The notes under the pieces were generated by a model that saw only the letters and a list, made by a program, of their open reading frames with translations, had not been told where the DNA came from and did no database searches. The position numbers and the translations under genes were made by a program. From the NCBI RefSeq assembly GCF_007679325.1, contig NZ_VEGI01000001.1, forward strand, positions 1,116,001-1,180,000: DNA of 64,000 nucleotides. The letters are read 5' to 3'. Shown piece after piece: positions 1 to 9,217 of this stretch. The stretch comes from Arthrobacter sp. U41 (GTDB lineage Bacteria > Actinomycetota > Actinomycetes > Actinomycetales > Micrococcaceae). Numbering within the stretch: position 1 is the first letter of the stretch; each line of letters begins with the position of its first letter.

Positions 1-385
<385 letters not shown>

Positions 386-449
386 TCAAGACAGAACCCC
401 GCGCAACTGACCCGTCAAAGAAGGATCGGCGGCGCGGGGTCCAAGAGAG

Positions 450-746
450 TTACTTTACGACGATCGCCAGGACGTCGCGGGCGGACAGCACGAGGTACTC
501 GGTGCCGCCGGTCTTGACTTCAGTTCCGCCGTACTTGGAGTAGATGACGACGTCGCCAACGGTGACGTCGATCGGAACGCGGTTGCCGTTGTCGTCAAAG
601 CGGCCGGGGCCTACGGCGACAACTTCGCCTTCCTGCGGCTTTTCCTGCGCGGAGTCCGGGATAACCAGGCCGGAAGCCGTGGTCTGCTCGGCTTCGAGCG
701 GGCGGACAACAATACGATCCTCAAGAGGCTTAATAGAGACCGACAA
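450..746 (-). CDS. groES: 10 kDa co-chaperonin GroES
   Basis: Co-chaperonin that caps the GroEL ring. It has 98 residues, the normal length, with the family pattern [13 protein letters not shown] near the N-terminus, the mobile loop around [17 protein letters not shown] and the dome segment [13 protein letters not shown]. The start is a TTG codon rather than ATG; it is supported by a strong AAGGAGAGG site five bases upstream and by the family's N-terminus MSVSIKPL. It is the first gene of the heat-shock operon with groEL. Two CIRCE operators lie about 110-180 bp upstream, so repression by HrcA is expected. Confidence 0.97.
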   Translation of the reverse strand: MSVSIKPLEDRIVVRPLEAEQTTASGLVIPDSAQEKPQEGEVVAVGPGRFDDNGNRVPIDVTVGDVVIYSKYGGTEVKTGGTEYLVLSARDVLAIVVK

Positions 747-854
747 GGACCTCTCCTTTTCGTCAGCAAATTCGTGGACTTTAAAGCTGTGGTGCCAAGG
801 CGTACAGACCGTCGTCGCGGTGCCGGCAGCCGCCTGGCTGTGAAGCTTCAGGTG

Positions 855-881
855 TTAGCACCCTCCTAGGGAGAGTGCTAA
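855..881 (-). promoter_or_regulatory. CIRCE operator, proximal copy (HrcA site)
   Basis: Inverted repeat of 9 + 9 + 9 form: TTAGCACCC, nine-base spacer, GAGTGCTAA. It differs from the CIRCE consensus (TTAGCACTC-N9-GAGTGCTAA) at one base in the left arm. It lies just downstream of, or across, the expected transcription start of groES, where bound HrcA would block transcription or elongation. Confidence 0.93.
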
Positions 882-886
882 TGACG

Positions 887-916
887 ACTCTATGTAAGGA
901 GTTAGCACTCGGTCAA
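887..916 (-). promoter_or_regulatory. Probable groES promoter (-35/-10)
   Basis: On the minus strand, TTGACC (911-916) and TAGAGT (887-892) are separated by 18 bases and resemble a housekeeping sigma promoter. The pair sits between and across the two CIRCE elements, with transcription expected to begin near 880 and run toward groES. The -10 match is only moderate, so this is an inference from position and spacing. Confidence 0.5.
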
Positions 917-928
917 GGCGAGTGCCAG
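902..928 (-). promoter_or_regulatory. CIRCE operator, distal copy (HrcA site)
   Basis: Second CIRCE: a perfect left arm TTAGCACTC, nine-base spacer, and right arm GAGTGCCAG with two departures from consensus. It covers the proposed -35 hexamer. Two CIRCE copies in front of groES are known in other actinobacteria and usually mean tight HrcA control. Confidence 0.85.
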
Positions 929-962
929 AAATTCGCTCCCGGTGGACTCGGGGGCCAAGGAG

Positions 963-1108
963 ATGTGCTCACCCGCAGCCCCACGCACTGAACATGTCCA
1001 CCGGTTGCGGGGGTGCACCGGGGGGACATGCTCATCCTTTGCCGCGGCCAATGGACATTTCGGTAATGTGCTCACCCGCTGCGCCGGGCACTGGGCATGT
1101 CCGCCGGT
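963..1108. repeat. Intergenic repeat cluster with GGACATG/TGCTCA half-sites
   Basis: Two direct 43-bp copies (963-1005 and 1066-1108) match at 36 of 43 positions; each begins ATGTGCTCACCCGC and contains CATGTCC. Between them lies an inverted half-site GGACATGCTCA (1024-1034), which is the reverse complement, with small changes, of TGAACATGTCC (989-999) and TGGGCATGTCC (1092-1102). No credible gene lies here. A related cluster occurs upstream of alr at 11261-11344, so this looks like a dispersed intergenic repeat family rather than a chance repeat. Function unknown. Confidence 0.6.
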
Positions 1109-1130
1109 GAAGGGCCGCGGCGGCGGCTTG

Positions 1131-1562
1131 TTACCGCCCGCCGAGGTCCGCGAAGTCCACGTCCTCGCCGTTGTCCTCGTCGCCGGAGCCGGACTCGTTC
1201 CGGTGCCGGTACACCAGCAGGCCTCCGGCGGCGGCCAGCACGATCCCCGTGATCAGGAAAATGATGCCGCCGATGCGGGCGGCCGCGTAGCTGTCGCGGA
1301 TGGCCCTCGCCTCGTCCGTGGCGTCCGTGACGTCCTTGCCGCCGACGGAATAAACGGTGGCATTGAAGGAGTCGAGGAAGAAGATGATGACCAGGAGTGC
1401 GGCACAGACGACGGCGATGACGGCGCCCGCAACCAGCGCCGGCCGGGCGTAGCGGGCGAGTCCCCGCCGGGCGGGACGTTCCCCGTCGCTGTCCTGCTGC
1501 GCGACGCCGCCCTCCGGGTAGTTTTCGTCCGTGCCGCTGTTTGCCGTGCCGCTGTATTCCAT
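1131..1562 (-). CDS. Small two-helix membrane protein, function unknown
   Basis: 143 residues. A polar N-terminal tail (about 1-40, rich in Gly, Asp, Glu, Arg) is followed by a hydrophobic helix near 42-64 (VAGAVIAVVCAALLVIIFFL). A 30-residue loop and a second helix near 97-115 (GGIIFLITGIVLAAAGGLLV) come next, then an acidic tail ending DVDFADLGGR. Both termini would face the same side, probably the cytoplasm. I do not recognise a named family. It is divergent from the downstream methyltransferase gene and transcribed alone. The compositional pattern and hydrophobic segments make it a credible gene. Confidence 0.75.
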   Translation of the reverse strand: MEYSGTANSGTDENYPEGGVAQQDSDGERPARRGLARYARPALVAGAVIAVVCAALLVIIFFLDSFNATVYSVGGKDVTDATDEARAIRDSYAAARIGGIIFLITGIVLAAAGGLLVYRHRNESGSGDEDNGEDVDFADLGGR

Positions 1563-1619
1563 GCCGTCAACCCTATCGGGCGCGCAGCCGCCACCGTGCG
1601 CTGAACTAGGCTTGTTCCC

Positions 1620-2837
1620 ATGGCTGACGCACCGCAGGACCAGATCGCCCCGCTTCTGAACCCCGAAGGCTGGGAGCTGCTGGCGTCACTGGGCCCCTAC
1701 CGCGAGGACGAGGCGTTTAGGCTCAATGCGTCCCTCCGGAAGGCCGGACACTCCCCCGAGCTGGTCTCCGCCGTCCTCACCCAGTCGCGGCTGCGGACCA
1801 AGGCCGAGGCCAAGTTCGGCGAGTTCGCCCGGCAGATGATCTTCACCCAGGCGGGTTTGGAGCAGGCCACCCGGCTCACCGTGGCGGCCCGGCACGCCCA
1901 GCGTTTCGCCGAAGCCGGCGTGCGGCATGTGGCGGATCTGGGCTGCGGCCTCGGCGCCGACGCCATGGCGCTCGCTTCCCTGGACATCACGGTCACGGCC
2001 GTGGAAAAGGACGAGACCACCGCGGCGTGCGCCATGATGAACCTCATCCCGTTCCGGAACGCCACCGTGGTCCATTCCGACGCGACGACGGTGGCGCTCG
2101 ACGGCGTGGACGGGGTCTGGCTGGACCCGGCGCGCCGGACCACCTCCACCTCGGGCACAAAGCGGCTCTGGGATCCGGAGGATTTCTCCCCGCCGCTGTC
2201 CTTCGTAGAGTCGCTGGCTGCCGCCGGCCTGGCTGTGGGCGTGAAGATGGGCCCGGGCATGCCCCACGATTCGGTGCCCAAGGACTGCGAAGCCCAGTGG
2301 GTGTCGGTGGGCGGGGACGTCACCGAAGTGGCGTTGTGGTTCAACGCGGTGAGGCGTCCGGGGATCCGGCGGGCTGCCCTGCTGCTCGGCCCCGGCGGCG
2401 CCGCGGAGCTGACCAGCGCCGAGGACTTCGACGGCGGCCCGGCCGCCCCGGTGGGGCCGGTTGAGGGGTACCTCTACGAGCCCGACGGCGCCGTCATCCG
2501 CGCCGGCCTGGTGGCCGACGTCGCTCTCCAGCTGGGCGGGCACCTGGTGGACGAGCACATCGCCTACATCTGCGCCCCGGAGCTGCGGGACACCCCCTTC
2601 GCCCGGGCGTACAGGGTCCTGGACGTGATGCCGTACAACGTCAAGGCGCTCAAGGCCTGGGTCAAGGACCAGGGCATCGGGGTGCTGGACATCAAGAAGC
2701 GCGGCACGTCTGTGACCCCGGAGGAGCTCCGCAAGCAGTTGCTCCCCGGTGGGAAGGGCAAGGGCAAGAAAACGGCCACCCTGGTCCTCACCAGGATCGG
2801 CGAGGAGCGGGTGGCCATTTCGGTGGAGCCGGTTTAG
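1620..2837 (+). CDS. Class I SAM-dependent methyltransferase with THUMP-like C-terminal domain
   Basis: 405-residue predicted cytoplasmic methyltransferase. The SAM-binding motif I is HVADLGCGLGADAMALAS (about residues 102-119), followed by the acidic motif II TAVEKDE and a motif IV-like VDGVWLDPARRT. The C-terminal part (about 305-405), with YRVLDVMPYNVKALKAW and DIKKRGTSVTPEELRKQL, matches the THUMP-like domain found in actinobacterial proteins of this type. The substrate is not established; an RNA substrate is suggested only by the THUMP-like domain. It is convergent with the next gene, with a hairpin between them. Confidence 0.85.
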   Translation: MADAPQDQIAPLLNPEGWELLASLGPYREDEAFRLNASLRKAGHSPELVSAVLTQSRLRTKAEAKFGEFARQMIFTQAGLEQATRLTVAARHAQRFAEAGVRHVADLGCGLGADAMALASLDITVTAVEKDETTAACAMMNLIPFRNATVVHSDATTVALDGVDGVWLDPARRTTSTSGTKRLWDPEDFSPPLSFVESLAAAGLAVGVKMGPGMPHDSVPKDCEAQWVSVGGDVTEVALWFNAVRRPGIRRAALLLGPGGAAELTSAEDFDGGPAAPVGPVEGYLYEPDGAVIRAGLVADVALQLGGHLVDEHIAYICAPELRDTPFARAYRVLDVMPYNVKALKAWVKDQGIGVLDIKKRGTSVTPEELRKQLLPGGKGKGKKTATLVLTRIGEERVAISVEPV

Positions 2838-2865
2838 GCCACTCTCCGAACACCAGAGGTCCGGG

Positions 2866-2890
2866 CTGCGGGAGCCGGGGGTTCCCGCAG
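2866..2890. terminator. Hairpin between convergent genes
   Basis: Perfect 8-bp stem CTGCGGGA / TCCCGCAG with a nine-base G-rich loop, in the 55-bp gap between the methyltransferase and the convergent shikimate-dehydrogenase-like gene. There is no T-run on either side, as is common in high-GC actinobacteria, so its role as a bidirectional terminator is inferred from position. Confidence 0.45.
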
Positions 2891-2892
2891 GG

Positions 2893-3726
2893 CTACTGGG
2901 CCCGCATGAAGTCCTCGGCCGCCCGGACCTGCTCATCGCTGGGCCGGATCCCGGTGTACAGGACGAACTGCTCCAGGGCCTGGATGGTCGCCACCTCCGC
3001 GCCGGTGATCACGGTCTTGCCGGCCGCCCGGCCAGCTATGATGAGGGGCGTCTCGGCCGGCAGCGCCACGACGTCGAACACCACCTTCGCGGCGTCGATG
3101 ACGGCCTGCGGGAAGGACAGTGCTTCGGCCTCCGCTCCCCCGGCCATACCCCCTGCCATACCGATAGGCGTCACGTTGATGATCATGTCCGCGGCGCTGG
3201 ACGGATCGACGTCGGCGCGCCAGGCGAATCCGTAGAGACCGGCCAGCGCCCGTCCGGCTTCCTCGTTGCGGGCGATGACCGTGACGTCCCGGAAGCCGGC
3301 GTCGCGCAGGGCGGCGGCCGTGGCCTTCGCCATGCCGCCGGCGCCCCTCAGCAGCACCGAGTGGGTGGAGGGCACGGCGTTGCGCTGCAGCAGCTGCTCG
3401 ATCGCCGTGTAGTCGGTGTTGTACGCGGTGAGCGTGCCGCCGTCGTTGACGATCGTGTTGACCGAATCGATGGCTTTCGCGGACGGGTCCATCACATCCA
3501 CGAGGGCGATGACGTCTTCCTTGTACGGCATCGACACGGCGCAGCCGCGGATTCCGAGGCCGCGCACGCCCGCGATCGCCTGCGCGAGGTCAGTGGGGGC
3601 GAAGGCCTTGTAGATCCAGTTCAGGCCGAGCTGTTCATACAGGTGGTTGTGGAAGCGCGTCCCGTTGTTGCTCGGCCGGGCCGAGAGCGAGATGCAGAGG
3701 GTCATGTCTTTATTCAGGATGGGCAC
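2893..3726 (-). CDS. Shikimate 5-dehydrogenase-like oxidoreductase
   Basis: About 277 residues. NAD(P)-dependent enzyme of the AroE/shikimate dehydrogenase family, which reduces 3-dehydroshikimate or a related cyclitol acid. Visible motifs are SMPYKEDV (substrate loop, catalytic Lys), AYNTDYTA, the cofactor loop LLRGAGGMAKATAAAL, INVTPIGMAGG and the C-terminal TGAEVATIQALEQF. The substrate N-terminus LCISLSARPSNNGTRFHN differs from classical AroE (GxPIxHSxSP), so it belongs to an AroE-like side branch and need not act in aromatic biosynthesis. The start is uncertain: GTG at 3726 gives VPILNKD, matching related proteins as I recall them; another in-frame GTG is at 3780. It follows no obvious operon partner. 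Confidence 0.82.
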   Translation of the reverse strand: MPILNKDMTLCISLSARPSNNGTRFHNHLYEQLGLNWIYKAFAPTDLAQAIAGVRGLGIRGCAVSMPYKEDVIALVDVMDPSAKAIDSVNTIVNDGGTLTAYNTDYTAIEQLLQRNAVPSTHSVLLRGAGGMAKATAAALRDAGFRDVTVIARNEEAGRALAGLYGFAWRADVDPSSAADMIINVTPIGMAGGMAGGAEAEALSFPQAVIDAAKVVFDVVALPAETPLIIAGRAAGKTVITGAEVATIQALEQFVLYTGIRPSDEQVRAAEDFMRAQ

Positions 3727-3792
3727 CCCTCCATTAAACGCCAGGGCCGCTACATACCAGTCCCGCGTGACACCCAGCACCGCCCGCCGCGA

Positions 3793-5550
3793 TTAGCCGC
3801 AGCCGGTCCCCGGCGGCTGTGACCCGACCGCGACCGGCAGCTTTCCGGGCGCCTTGGCGTGCCCGGCAAGGACGGCGGCCAGCGCGTCGAATGCGCCGGG
3901 GCTGCGGCCGTAGACGGCGATTTTGGCGGGGGCCAGGGAGCTTGCCAGCTGCCACGGGGCGTCCAGGGCCACCGCGACATCCGCCGTCGCCGGCTTGGCC
4001 GGTGCGCCGCCGGCGCCGATCAGGGACACGAGCGGGCCCTCACCGATGCCGATCCCGGCGTTCCGGGCTGCGGCGGCGAAGCGTGAGCGGTCCTGGGCGG
4101 AGCCGCCCGTCACGCGGACGCTGGCCGGCACGATCGGCCCGTCGCAGGGCCCGGACAGGACGGTAATGGCCGCTTTGGAGACCTTATGCGACATTTCGGC
4201 GCCGCTGCCGGGGTCCGTTCCAGGTTTTACGCCGGCGCGGCCCCGCCAGATCATCATGGTGACGACGCGCTGCGCCGCTTCGGCGAGCCGTTCGGGCGGC
4301 AGGTCGCCGCTGTTCAGGGCGCGGATGATGGCGGCGTGGGCCGACTCCACGTTCGAAGGCATCAGCAGCAGGTCGGCCCCCGCGGCGAGGGCCAGCGGCG
4401 CGGCGGAGTCGTGGGGATACTGTTTCTGGATCGCGCCCATGTTGAGAGCGTCGGTGACGGCCACGCCGTCGAACCCCATCCTGCGCAGTTCCGCGTAGGC
4501 CGGCTTGGACACCGACGCCGGGACGCCCGGTTCGAGTGCCGGCACGGCGATGTGGCCGGCCATGACCATCGGCAGTCCGGCGTCGATCGCGGCCTGGAAG
4601 GGCAGCAGGTCCTTCGCGCGGAGCTGGGCGAGGCTGGCGCCCTGGACGGGCAGCCTCGCATGGGAATCCACAGTCACCGAGCCGTGGCCCGGAAAGTGCT
4701 TCGCGGCCGGCAGCAGCCCGGCGGCCAGCATCCCCTGGGAGAAGGCAACGCCGAAGCCGGACGCCTGCTTGGCGTTCCCGGACATGGACCGGGCGCCGAT
4801 GGTCGGGTCGGCCGGGCCCATGGTGACGTCGGTGGTCGGGGCGAAGTTGGTGTTGAAGCCGAGGGCGGCCAGTTCAGAGGCCATGGCCCGGCCGGCGTCG
4901 GCGGCCAGCGGTCCGCTGCCTGCCGCGCCGTAACTCATGGGGGCGGGCCATTCGGTCAGCGGCGCCCGCAGCCGGGCCACCACTCCGCCTTCCTGGTCCA
5001 CGCCGATCAGGCCCGGCCAGGTGCGGCCGCCGGCGCGGGCCGCGGCCTGGAGCCGGCCGGTCACGCTGTCCATGGCCGCGGTGTCCACTTTGCCATCCGG
5101 CGTGCCCGGGACGTTGTCGCCCATGATGATGGAACCGGCCAGGTGCAGGCGTTCGATGACCGCGGCGTGGGCGTTGTGGTCGAGTCCGGTGTAGAACGGC
5201 AACAGCACCTGCCCCGCCCGTTCCTCGGGGGTCATCGCGGCGACAGCTTTGGCCGCGGCGTCCGCGTCCCGCTGCTGGGGCCCCCAGCCAAGCGGCCGGG
5301 TTGCGGCGGAGGATGAGGCGCCCGGCGTGGCGCCCGGGGTGGCGGTTCCGCGGGCGGACGGCGCCGGCGGGTTCGCCGGCTGCCGGGCGGGTCCGGTCTG
5401 GGTGGGAGCCGCGGAACTTCCCGAGGGGTCCGGCGTCGGAGGCCCGGAGCAGGAGGCGATGCCGGGGACAAGCCCCAGAATTACCGTCAGTACCGCTGCG
5501 GTCCGAATACTTTTGTGAACACTTTCACGTGTTCTCTGCAATCTGGCCAC
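3793..5550 (-). CDS. Glycoside hydrolase family 3 lipoprotein (NagZ-like beta-N-acetylglucosaminidase)
   Basis: 585 residues. The N-terminus is a lipoprotein signal ending in a lipobox around GIASC, followed by a Pro/Ala/Thr/Ser linker to about residue 90, so the enzyme is anchored outside the membrane. The catalytic domain has DQEGGVVARL, the NagZ signature KHFPGHGSVTVDSH (general acid/base His-Asp pair) and VTDALNMGAI with the nucleophile Asp. Family members remove terminal N-acetylglucosamine from muropeptides or other glycans. A C-terminal segment of about 150 residues follows, resembling the second GH3 domain. The start is GTG. Gene order suggests an independent unit. Confidence 0.88.
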   Translation of the reverse strand: MARLQRTRESVHKSIRTAAVLTVILGLVPGIASCSGPPTPDPSGSSAAPTQTGPARQPANPPAPSARGTATPGATPGASSSAATRPLGWGPQQRDADAAAKAVAAMTPEERAGQVLLPFYTGLDHNAHAAVIERLHLAGSIIMGDNVPGTPDGKVDTAAMDSVTGRLQAAARAGGRTWPGLIGVDQEGGVVARLRAPLTEWPAPMSYGAAGSGPLAADAGRAMASELAALGFNTNFAPTTDVTMGPADPTIGARSMSGNAKQASGFGVAFSQGMLAAGLLPAAKHFPGHGSVTVDSHARLPVQGASLAQLRAKDLLPFQAAIDAGLPMVMAGHIAVPALEPGVPASVSKPAYAELRRMGFDGVAVTDALNMGAIQKQYPHDSAAPLALAAGADLLLMPSNVESAHAAIIRALNSGDLPPERLAEAAQRVVTMMIWRGRAGVKPGTDPGSGAEMSHKVSKAAITVLSGPCDGPIVPASVRVTGGSAQDRSRFAAAARNAGIGIGEGPLVSLIGAGGAPAKPATADVAVALDAPWQLASSLAPAKIAVYGRSPGAFDALAAVLAGHAKAPGKLPVAVGSQPPGTGCG

Positions 5551-5673
5551 CAGCTCGATGTTACCCCTGCACTAGACTTGGACCACTGTTGCCTCGCCAA
5601 CTGTCCGGCGACTCCGCCCGTGACGTTGCAGGTCGGGGCAGGCAAAAGGACAGCTAAACAATGAAGGGACCAC

Positions 5674-6825
5674 ATGAAGATTGATTTCGCTTCATCCAGG
5701 CAATCAACTCTTGGTGTGGAATGGGAACTCGCCCTGGTGGACGCCGAAACAGGGGAGCTGGCGTCTGTGGCCAAGGAGGTTCTCCGCGGTGTCGCCGCGA
5801 AGCATCCCGAGCTGAACGAGGACGACGAGCACCCGCACATCAAGCAGGAGCTGCTGCTGAACACGGTGGAACTGGTCACCGGCATCTGCAACACCGTGGC
5901 CGAGGCCAAAGCGGACCTGAGCAGTTCCCTCGCCGCCGTGCGGGACGTCACTGATCCCATGGGCGTCGAAATCTTCTGCGCCGGCAGCCACCCGTTCAGC
6001 CCGCCGCAGCTGCAGCCGGTGACCGACAAGGAACGCTACGCCAAACTCATTGACCGCACGCAGTGGTGGGGCCGCCAGATGGTGATTTACGGCGTCCACG
6101 TGCACGTCGGCCTGGACAGCCGCGACAAGGTCCTCCCCGTGCTGGACGGGCTGGTGAACTACTTCCCGCAGTTCCAGGCGCTCTCCGCTTCCAGCCCGTT
6201 CTGGGGCGGCGAGGACACCGGGTACGCCTCCCAGCGGGCGCTGATGTTCCAGCAGCTGCCCACCGCCGGGCTGCCCTTCCAGTTCTCCAGCTGGGAGGAC
6301 TTCGAGGCGTACGCCCAGGACATGTTCACCACCGGTGTGATCGATTCGCTCTCGGAGATCCGCTGGGACATCCGGCCGGTCCCGCACTTCGGCACCATCG
6401 AGATGCGCATCTGCGACGGCTTGGCCACGCTCGAGGAAGTCGGCGCCATCGCCGCCCTGACGCAGTGCCTCGTCGACGAGTTTTCCACCACCCTGGACAA
6501 CGGCGGCACCATCCCCACCATGCCGCCCTGGCATGTCCAGGAGAATAAATGGCGCGCGGCCCGCTACGGCCTGGACGCCATCATCATCCTCGACGCCGCG
6601 GGCAACGAGCAGCTGGTTACCGACCACATCCGTGAGACCGTGGCCCGTCTTGAACCCGTCGCCGTGAAACTGGGCTGCACCGCGGAGCTGGCCGACGTCC
6701 TGAAGATCGTCGAGCGCGGCGCCGGATACCAGCGGCAGCGGCGAGTGGCGGCCGAGCACGGCGGCGACCTGCGCGCCGTCGTACTGGACCTGGTCAAGCA
6801 GATGCGCAAGGGCCCCGAAGCCTAG
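5674..6825 (+). CDS. Carboxylate-amine ligase of the YbdK / glutamate-cysteine ligase 2 family
   Basis: 383 residues. ATP-dependent ligase that joins an amine to the gamma-carboxyl of glutamate; the best-known activity of the family is weak glutamate-cysteine ligase. Motifs include LGVEWELALVD at the N-terminus, IKQELLLNTVELVTGIC, the His-rich strand VIYGVHVHVGLD and FGTIEMRICDGLATLEEV. Length is normal for the family. Since this organism makes mycothiol (mshA and ino1 are in the window), a role in glutathione synthesis is not needed. Ergothioneine or another gamma-glutamyl product is possible but not shown. It is convergent with the tsaD operon. Confidence 0.88.
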   Translation: MKIDFASSRQSTLGVEWELALVDAETGELASVAKEVLRGVAAKHPELNEDDEHPHIKQELLLNTVELVTGICNTVAEAKADLSSSLAAVRDVTDPMGVEIFCAGSHPFSPPQLQPVTDKERYAKLIDRTQWWGRQMVIYGVHVHVGLDSRDKVLPVLDGLVNYFPQFQALSASSPFWGGEDTGYASQRALMFQQLPTAGLPFQFSSWEDFEAYAQDMFTTGVIDSLSEIRWDIRPVPHFGTIEMRICDGLATLEEVGAIAALTQCLVDEFSTTLDNGGTIPTMPPWHVQENKWRAARYGLDAIIILDAAGNEQLVTDHIRETVARLEPVAVKLGCTAELADVLKIVERGAGYQRQRRVAAEHGGDLRAVVLDLVKQMRKGPEA

Positions 6826-6855
6826 TCCTAGTCCCGGCCGTCGCTTCGCAAGGCC

Positions 6856-7968
6856 TCAGGCCGAGACGGTGGTGACCGGCATCGAGGAGTCCGGCGCGAA
6901 GCCGATGCCGCTCGGCGCGATCCCGGCCATCACCAGCTGGGCGCCGAGGGCCGCCACCATGGCGCCGTTGTCGGTGCACAGGGCCAGCGGCGGGACGGTC
7001 AGCCGGATGCCGGCGGCGCTGCAGCGCTGTTCCGTGAGCTGGCGCAGCCGTGAATTCGCCGCCACGCCGCCGCCCAGCAGGAGTTCGGTGATGCCGTTCT
7101 CCCGGCAGGCCAGCACCGCTTTGGACGTAATGATGTCCACCACGGCTTCCTGGAACGCCGCGGCGATGTCCGCCACCGGCACCGCCTCGCCGCGGGCCTC
7201 GAACTGCTCCACGCAGCGGGCGACGGCGGTCTTGAGTCCGCTGAAGGACCAGTCGTAGCGGTGCGGGCCGGGCTGCTCCACGGTCCCCATGTATTTGGGC
7301 TGGCTCAGGCCGCGCGGGAAGCGGATGGCCTCGGCGTTTCCGGTGCGTGCCAGCTTGTCGATGGCGGGCCCGCCCGGGTAGCCCAGGCCCAGGAGCCGCG
7401 CCACCTTGTCGTAGGCTTCGCCGGCGGCGTCGTCGATCGTGGACCCGAGCAGCTCCACGTCCGCGGTGATGTTCCGGATCCGCAGGATTTCGGTGTGCCC
7501 GCCGGAGACCAGCAGGGCGCCCAGGTTTTCCGGCAAAGCGTTCGCGTTCGCCGCAAAGGCCTGCGGGCCGCCGTCGTCCGTCTGAAGCAGCCCGACGCCG
7601 ACGTGCGCGACGAGGTGGTTGATGGCGTAGAGCGGTTTGCCCGTGGCGACGGCGAGCGCCTTGGCCGCGCACACCCCAACCATCAGGGCTCCGGCGAGTC
7701 CCGGCCCCGACGTGACGGCGATGGCGTCAACGTCCTCCAGCGTCACACCGGCCTCGGCCAGGGCTTCGCGGAGGGTGGGGACAAAGGCGTCCAGGTGTGC
7801 CCGGGAGGCGATCTCGGGAATCACGCCGCCGAACCGGACGTGTTCGTCCATGGAGGAGGACACGGTGTTGGTCAGCAGCTGCGTTCCGCGGACAATGCCG
7901 ACGCCGGTCTCGTCACACGAGGATTCGATGCCGAGGACCAGCGGCCCGTCGTGCTGTGGGCTGTTCAT
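6856..7968 (-). CDS. tsaD: tRNA N6-adenosine threonylcarbamoyltransferase TsaD
   Basis: 370 residues. Transfers the threonylcarbamoyl group to A37 of ANN-decoding tRNAs, working with TsaB and TsaE encoded just upstream. The fold is ASKHA (actin-like). It has [15 protein letters not shown] at the N-terminus, PEIASRAHL with a metal-binding His, the motif [11 protein letters not shown] with two more His, [11 protein letters not shown] and [12 protein letters not shown] chose the ATG giving [17 protein letters not shown]; it overlaps the rimI stop by four bases (ATGA), which argues for translational coupling. It is the last gene of the alr-tsaE-tsaB-rimI-tsaD operon. Confidence 0.97.
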   Translation of the reverse strand: MNSPQHDGPLVLGIESSCDETGVGIVRGTQLLTNTVSSSMDEHVRFGGVIPEIASRAHLDAFVPTLREALAEAGVTLEDVDAIAVTSGPGLAGALMVGVCAAKALAVATGKPLYAINHLVAHVGVGLLQTDDGGPQAFAANANALPENLGALLVSGGHTEILRIRNITADVELLGSTIDDAAGEAYDKVARLLGLGYPGGPAIDKLARTGNAEAIRFPRGLSQPKYMGTVEQPGPHRYDWSFSGLKTAVARCVEQFEARGEAVPVADIAAAFQEAVVDIITSKAVLACRENGITELLLGGGVAANSRLRQLTEQRCSAAGIRLTVPPLALCTDNGAMVAALGAQLVMAGIAPSGIGFAPDSSMPVTTVSA

Positions 7969-8549
7969 GGGCGGCCTGCTTCCGTGGGCGTCGTGTCTGG
8001 TTCGGGAGCGCCGAGCCGGAGCCGCATGATCAGCGCGTCGACGCCGTCGCGGTAGTACCGGGGCCGGACGTGGATCTGTTCGAACCCGTAGCGGCGGTAA
8101 AGCTGCTGGGCGCGGGGATTGTCGGCGCGGACTTCCAGGAGCACGTCGTCGGCCCGGCGCAGCTGGCTTTCCCGGATGAGTTCGGTGAGCAGCGCCGAGC
8201 CGATCCCCTTGCCTTCCTGTTCCGGGACGACGGCTATGGTCTGGACGTCCGCGATGGGCCGGATGCACATCAGCCCTGCGTAGCCCACGATCCGTCCGGC
8301 CAGTTCGGCCACGACGTAGTGCCGCGTCGCGGCCTGCGCCAGTTCGGCGGAGAACATGTGCAGCGGCCAGGCGTCCACCGGGAACAGCCTGCGCTCCAGG
8401 TCATGCACGGCGGGGATATCCGCGGCAGTCATGTCCCGCAGGGTCACCCCGCCGGGCAACTGTGCCGGGCCGGTGTCCTGTCCGGCATTTTGTCCTGGGC
8501 TTTGTCCTTCGTTCTGTCCTGCGTGCCGTCCTGCGGACCCGGCGTTCAC
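7965..8549 (-). CDS. rimI: Ribosomal-protein-alanine N-acetyltransferase RimI (GNAT)
   Basis: 194 residues. GNAT-fold acetyltransferase; RimI acetylates the N-terminal alanine of ribosomal protein S18 and possibly other proteins. The core runs from about residue 35: [18 protein letters not shown], the acetyl-CoA loop [15 protein letters not shown] and the C-terminal signature [23 protein letters not shown]. The first 33 residues are a low-complexity Gly/Gln stretch built from repeated GQN/GQ units ([18 protein letters not shown]) that ordinary RimI lacks. The start is GTG, overlapping the tsaB stop by four bases (GTGA). RimI sitting between tsaB and tsaD is the usual bacterial arrangement. 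Confidence 0.93.
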   Translation of the reverse strand: MNAGSAGRHAGQNEGQSPGQNAGQDTGPAQLPGGVTLRDMTAADIPAVHDLERRLFPVDAWPLHMFSAELAQAATRHYVVAELAGRIVGYAGLMCIRPIADVQTIAVVPEQEGKGIGSALLTELIRESQLRRADDVLLEVRADNPRAQQLYRRYGFEQIHVRPRYYRDGVDALIMRLRLGAPEPDTTPTEAGRP

Positions 8550-9217
8550 AGCGCCCTCTTCCGCGGGCCGGGCACCTGGGCGTCGGACTCCCGCAGGTAC
8601 AGCGGAGTGGAGTCGAGCAGCTGCTCCCCCGTGTCGAGCCGGGCGAGGGCGAACTGGCCCAGCGAGAGTGCCTCCGGCTGGCGGGAACTGAAACCCGGGA
8701 CGGCGTTAACGACGTCGGCGTAGAGCCCGGCGCCGGCGCCGTAGACCGGAAGTTCGGGGAGGTCCGCGGCGAAGCCCACGTGCGGGCCGTCCAGCAGCCG
8801 CGGCAGCTGGCCGGCGCTGAGGGCATACCGGGCCCAGTAGACCTCTTTGCGCCGCGCGTCCGTGGCGACGATGAACTCCGGCGCCGCGTCGGTGGACTCC
8901 GCCACTTCCAGGGCGATGGCGTCCAGGCTCATGAGTCCGTAGAGGGGCTTGCCCCAGACGAAGGCGAGCGTGCGGGCGGTGACGATGCCCGAGCGCAGCC
9001 CGGTGAACGGGCCGGGCCCCACCCCGGTGACCACAGCGTCGACGTCGGCCCCGGTCAGGCCGGAGTCTGCGAGGAGCGCCTCGATTCCCGGTGCCAGGAC
9101 CTCCGCGTGGCTCCGGGTGTCCTCGGTGGAGAAGCTGCCCACGAGGGATTCCATGGTGTCATCGGAGACCAGCGCGGCGCTGGCCACGGCCGAGGTGTCG
9201 ATGGCAAGGATCAGCAT
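8546..9217 (-). CDS. tsaB: tRNA threonylcarbamoyladenosine biosynthesis protein TsaB
   Basis: 223 residues. Non-catalytic partner that binds TsaD and makes it competent for t6A synthesis. The sequence has the typical N-terminus LILAIDTSAVASAAL and the conserved segment VVTGVGPGPFTGLRSGIVTA, followed by ARTLAFVWGKPLYGLMSLD. It lacks the metal-binding histidines of TsaD, as expected. The ATG overlaps the tsaE stop by one base, and the stop overlaps the rimI start. Confidence 0.95.
   Translation of the reverse strand: MLILAIDTSAVASAALVSDDTMESLVGSFSTEDTRSHAEVLAPGIEALLADSGLTGADVDAVVTGVGPGPFTGLRSGIVTARTLAFVWGKPLYGLMSLDAIALEVAESTDAAPEFIVATDARRKEVYWARYALSAGQLPRLLDGPHVGFAADLPELPVYGAGAGLYADVVNAVPGFSSRQPEALSLGQFALARLDTGEQLLDSTPLYLRESDAQVPGPRKRAL

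Noticed and set aside
922..1604. Plus-strand open frames between groES and the methyltransferase
   Set aside because: They run through the CIRCE/repeat region and antisense to the membrane protein gene, with no ribosome site.
7969..8269. Longer TsaD N-terminus reading back through rimI
   Set aside because: It overlaps rimI in another frame; the family N-terminus and ATGA junction support the ATG at 7968.
8444..8549. Short TGTCCTG-like repeats possibly forming a CRISPR-like or regulatory array
   Set aside because: The repeats are the codons of the GQ-rich N-terminus of RimI; units are short and there are no spacers of even length.
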